Origin: Methanobacterium_D oryzae
GTDB lineage: Archaea > Methanobacteriota > Methanobacteria > Methanobacteriales > Methanobacteriaceae
DNA: 64,000 bases
Direction: 5' to 3'
Assembly (NCBI RefSeq): GCF_050433505.1
Contig: NZ_JBNPXC010000001.1
Location: forward strand, 496,001-560,000
This document shows, piece after piece, positions 62,532 to 64,000 of the stretch (position 1 is its first letter; every line of letters begins with the position of its first letter). Made by a program: the position numbers and the translations under genes. Under the pieces are notes generated by a model. The model was not told the DNA's origin. It worked only from the letters and a program-made list of their open reading frames with translations, and searched no databases.

Positions 62532-64000
62532 TCAATCAGTTATATCACGACGCTGGAAACCCATAATTCCAATAACCATAAGTATCGCTGCAGCCACCAG
62601 AACTAAAACAATAGGCAAACCCACACTATCTCCTGCAAGTAACTTGGGTACATGGGTAAAAGGTGATATATCTAGTATCAACTGGTTAATATCAAAAAAT
62701 TCTCCTAATAAATCAATAATTACCACTAATCCCAGTGCTACCCAACTTAAAGCTGTTAATCGAGGTATTAAACCAAAAAATGTCATTGAAATTCCTGTAA
62801 ATATCCATACTGCAGGTAAATATACAAGTGCAGCATTTAATATACGTGGGAGGTCATGGGATAAATTACCTGTATTCAAACCATAGGTTAGTCCGAATGA
62901 TACTGCGAACATTATCATCACTGCTGCAGGGCCTAAAACTGCAAAAACAAGGTTACTTAAAGCCCAATCCTTTCTGCTTACACCATTAGAAAGCACTAAT
63001 TCCAGATGTTTCTTTGACTCCTCTGACCGTAGTTTTAAAGTTGCTAAAATTGCATAAACTGCAAATATTTCTCCTAAAAATGCTAAAACCATGGCAAAAT
63101 AGCTATCAGCAGGGCCTGCATCTCCACCTAACTGCATAATCACACTCATAAATTGGGGGTTGGTTGAAATGATTTCATTAACAGTTTGGCCGGTGAATCC
63201 AAGCATAATTCCCATTAATACAAATATTAAGGTCCAAAAAATGAACATGCCTCGGTGTAATCTCCATGCTAGTGCAAATGAACTTTTAAGATTCTTGGAA
63301 GCTGTTGCAGGACCTGGTCGTTGGGTTATAATCCCTGAACCAATATCCCGCATGGAAGAAAGCCAGTAAGCTGTGAATACTAATCCAATGATAAATATAA
63401 TAAAAATACCTAAAACCCATAGCTCATCACCTGCAAAAGGACGGACATAATGCACCCAACCAAAGGGCGACAGCCATGATATCCATGAATTCCCTCCATC
63501 ATCCCACCCTAAAATACGTAGCACGAAAAAAGCAACTAAAAGGCTAATACTTAAATAACGAGCATCACCAGAACTTTCTGTTAACTGGACGCAAACACCT
63601 GCAATTGCTGCAAATAAACATCCAAAGAGGGCCATGCTCAGACTCAGTACAATGGAACTTGCTGCTGGAAGTCCTAATCCCATTAAACCAAGCCAGATTA
63701 CAACTGCTATAATTATATTTACTCCGAAGGTAGTAATAAAAGCGGATGTCAGCGCTGCCTGTCTACCCACTGCTGTAGAGTCCAGAAGTTCCAGACGTCC
63801 TTTCCTTTCCTCACTACGTGTATGCCTGATCATGAGGAAGAGACTTATTAGTCCAATAATGATCGGACCTGCCACGCTAGTTCTCCAGGCAGTTAATCCT
63901 CCAATGGATGGATCAAGCACTGAACCTAAGAGCGCTACAATAGAAGGGTTGCTTTGTATTTGTATAAAAAATGCTTGACGTGCTGCAGCATCAGAATAAA
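62532..64000 (-). CDS. ABC-2 type exporter permease (5' end cut by window)
   Basis: A large multi-helix permease whose frame stays open past the usual-looking GTG at 63920 to the window edge (including YSDAAARQAFF just inside it), so the N-terminus is missing. Visible features: IRHTRSEERKGRLELLDSTAVGRQ and, in the second half, LRSEESKKHLELVLSNGVSRKDW, indicating two repeated halves as in exporters annotated as polyketide or antibiotic permeases. The ATPase gene is expected upstream, outside the window. It is convergent with the histidine kinase. Confidence 0.88.
   Translation of the reverse strand, partial: YSDAAARQAFFIQIQSNPSIVALLGSVLDPSIGGLTAWRTSVAGPIIIGLISLFLMIRHTRSEERKGRLELLDSTAVGRQAALTSAFITTFGVNIIIAVVIWLGLMGLGLPAASSIVLSLSMALFGCLFAAIAGVCVQLTESSGDARYLSISLLVAFFVLRILGWDDGGNSWISWLSPFGWVHYVRPFAGDELWVLGIFIIFIIGLVFTAYWLSSMRDIGSGIITQRPGPATASKNLKSSFALAWRLHRGMFIFWTLIFVLMGIMLGFTGQTVNEIISTNPQFMSVIMQLGGDAGPADSYFAMVLAFLGEIFAVYAILATLKLRSEESKKHLELVLSNGVSRKDWALSNLVFAVLGPAAVMIMFAVSFGLTYGLNTGNLSHDLPRILNAALVYLPAVWIFTGISMTFFGLIPRLTALSWVALGLVVIIDLLGEFFDINQLILDISPFTHVPKLLAGDSVGLPIVLVLVAAAILMVIGIMGFQRRDITD

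Overview
The window looks like the chromosome of a low-GC hydrogenotrophic methanogen of the order Methanobacteriales, probably Methanobacterium or a close relative. The evidence is a complete tungsten-type formylmethanofuran dehydrogenase operon, the methyl-CoM reductase activator ATPase AtwA, the F420 gene cofH, NrpR, a class I lysyl-tRNA synthetase, several methanogen-only families (DUF2124, DUF2149, probable DUF2097), an intron-bearing tRNA-Met(CAT), archaeal TATA promoters and GGTGAT-type ribosome binding sites. I saw no insertion sequence, prophage or CRISPR array. Genes at both window edges are cut.

Layout. 1-2.7 kb: a UGSC-motif protein with its partner (cut) and an APC permease that has no ordinary start codon. 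2.9-9.2 kb: lysS, thiC, DUF2124, a 30-residue membrane peptide, atwA and a DUF134 regulator. 9.5-16 kb: PfkB kinase, glutamine-synthetase-like ligase, coiled-coil protein, ModE/LysR-like regulator with a solute-binding domain, hxlB, SagB-like nitroreductase. 15.8-19 kb: pterin-cofactor genes fdhD, moaA, mobB and a CMD protein. 19.3-26.2 kb: a small protein, then fwdH (HTH-ferredoxin), fwdF, fwdG, fwdD, fwdA, fwdC, fwdB. 26.3-37 kb: a TiaS-like domain protein, an ExbB/ExbD-like pair and four large surface proteins. 37.4-47.9 kb: a molybdate/tungstate region with a FecB-type ABC importer, a MOT1 permease, TupC, TupB, two TupA, two molbindins, a second FwdF-like polyferredoxin and a small ferredoxin. 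48-53.4 kb: nrpR, glnA, a ThiF/MoeB-type E1 enzyme and cofH. 53.5-64 kb: an AIM24 protein, two overlapping hypotheticals, an M23-family protein, tRNA-Met, nicotinate phosphoribosyltransferase, a 1303-residue MEDS-PAS-GAF histidine kinase and an ABC-2 permease (cut).

The main theme is tungsten/molybdenum economy. Oxyanion importers, molbindins and pterin-cofactor genes sit within 30 kb of the enzyme that needs the metal, along with two candidate regulators (the ModE-like protein and FwdH). The most unusual non-coding structures also lie here: about eight near-continuous hairpins between fwdH and fwdF with a period near 50 nt; paired GTGTR-N5-YACAC palindromes at the fwd promoter; a duplicated hairpin-plus-promoter cassette upstream of the second molbindin gene; and a recurring CGATATG/CATATCG motif at promoters of transporter, polyferredoxin and surface-protein genes. 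A second theme is nitrogen control: nrpR lies next to glnA, whose promoter carries a perfect GGAA-N6-TTCC NrpR site.
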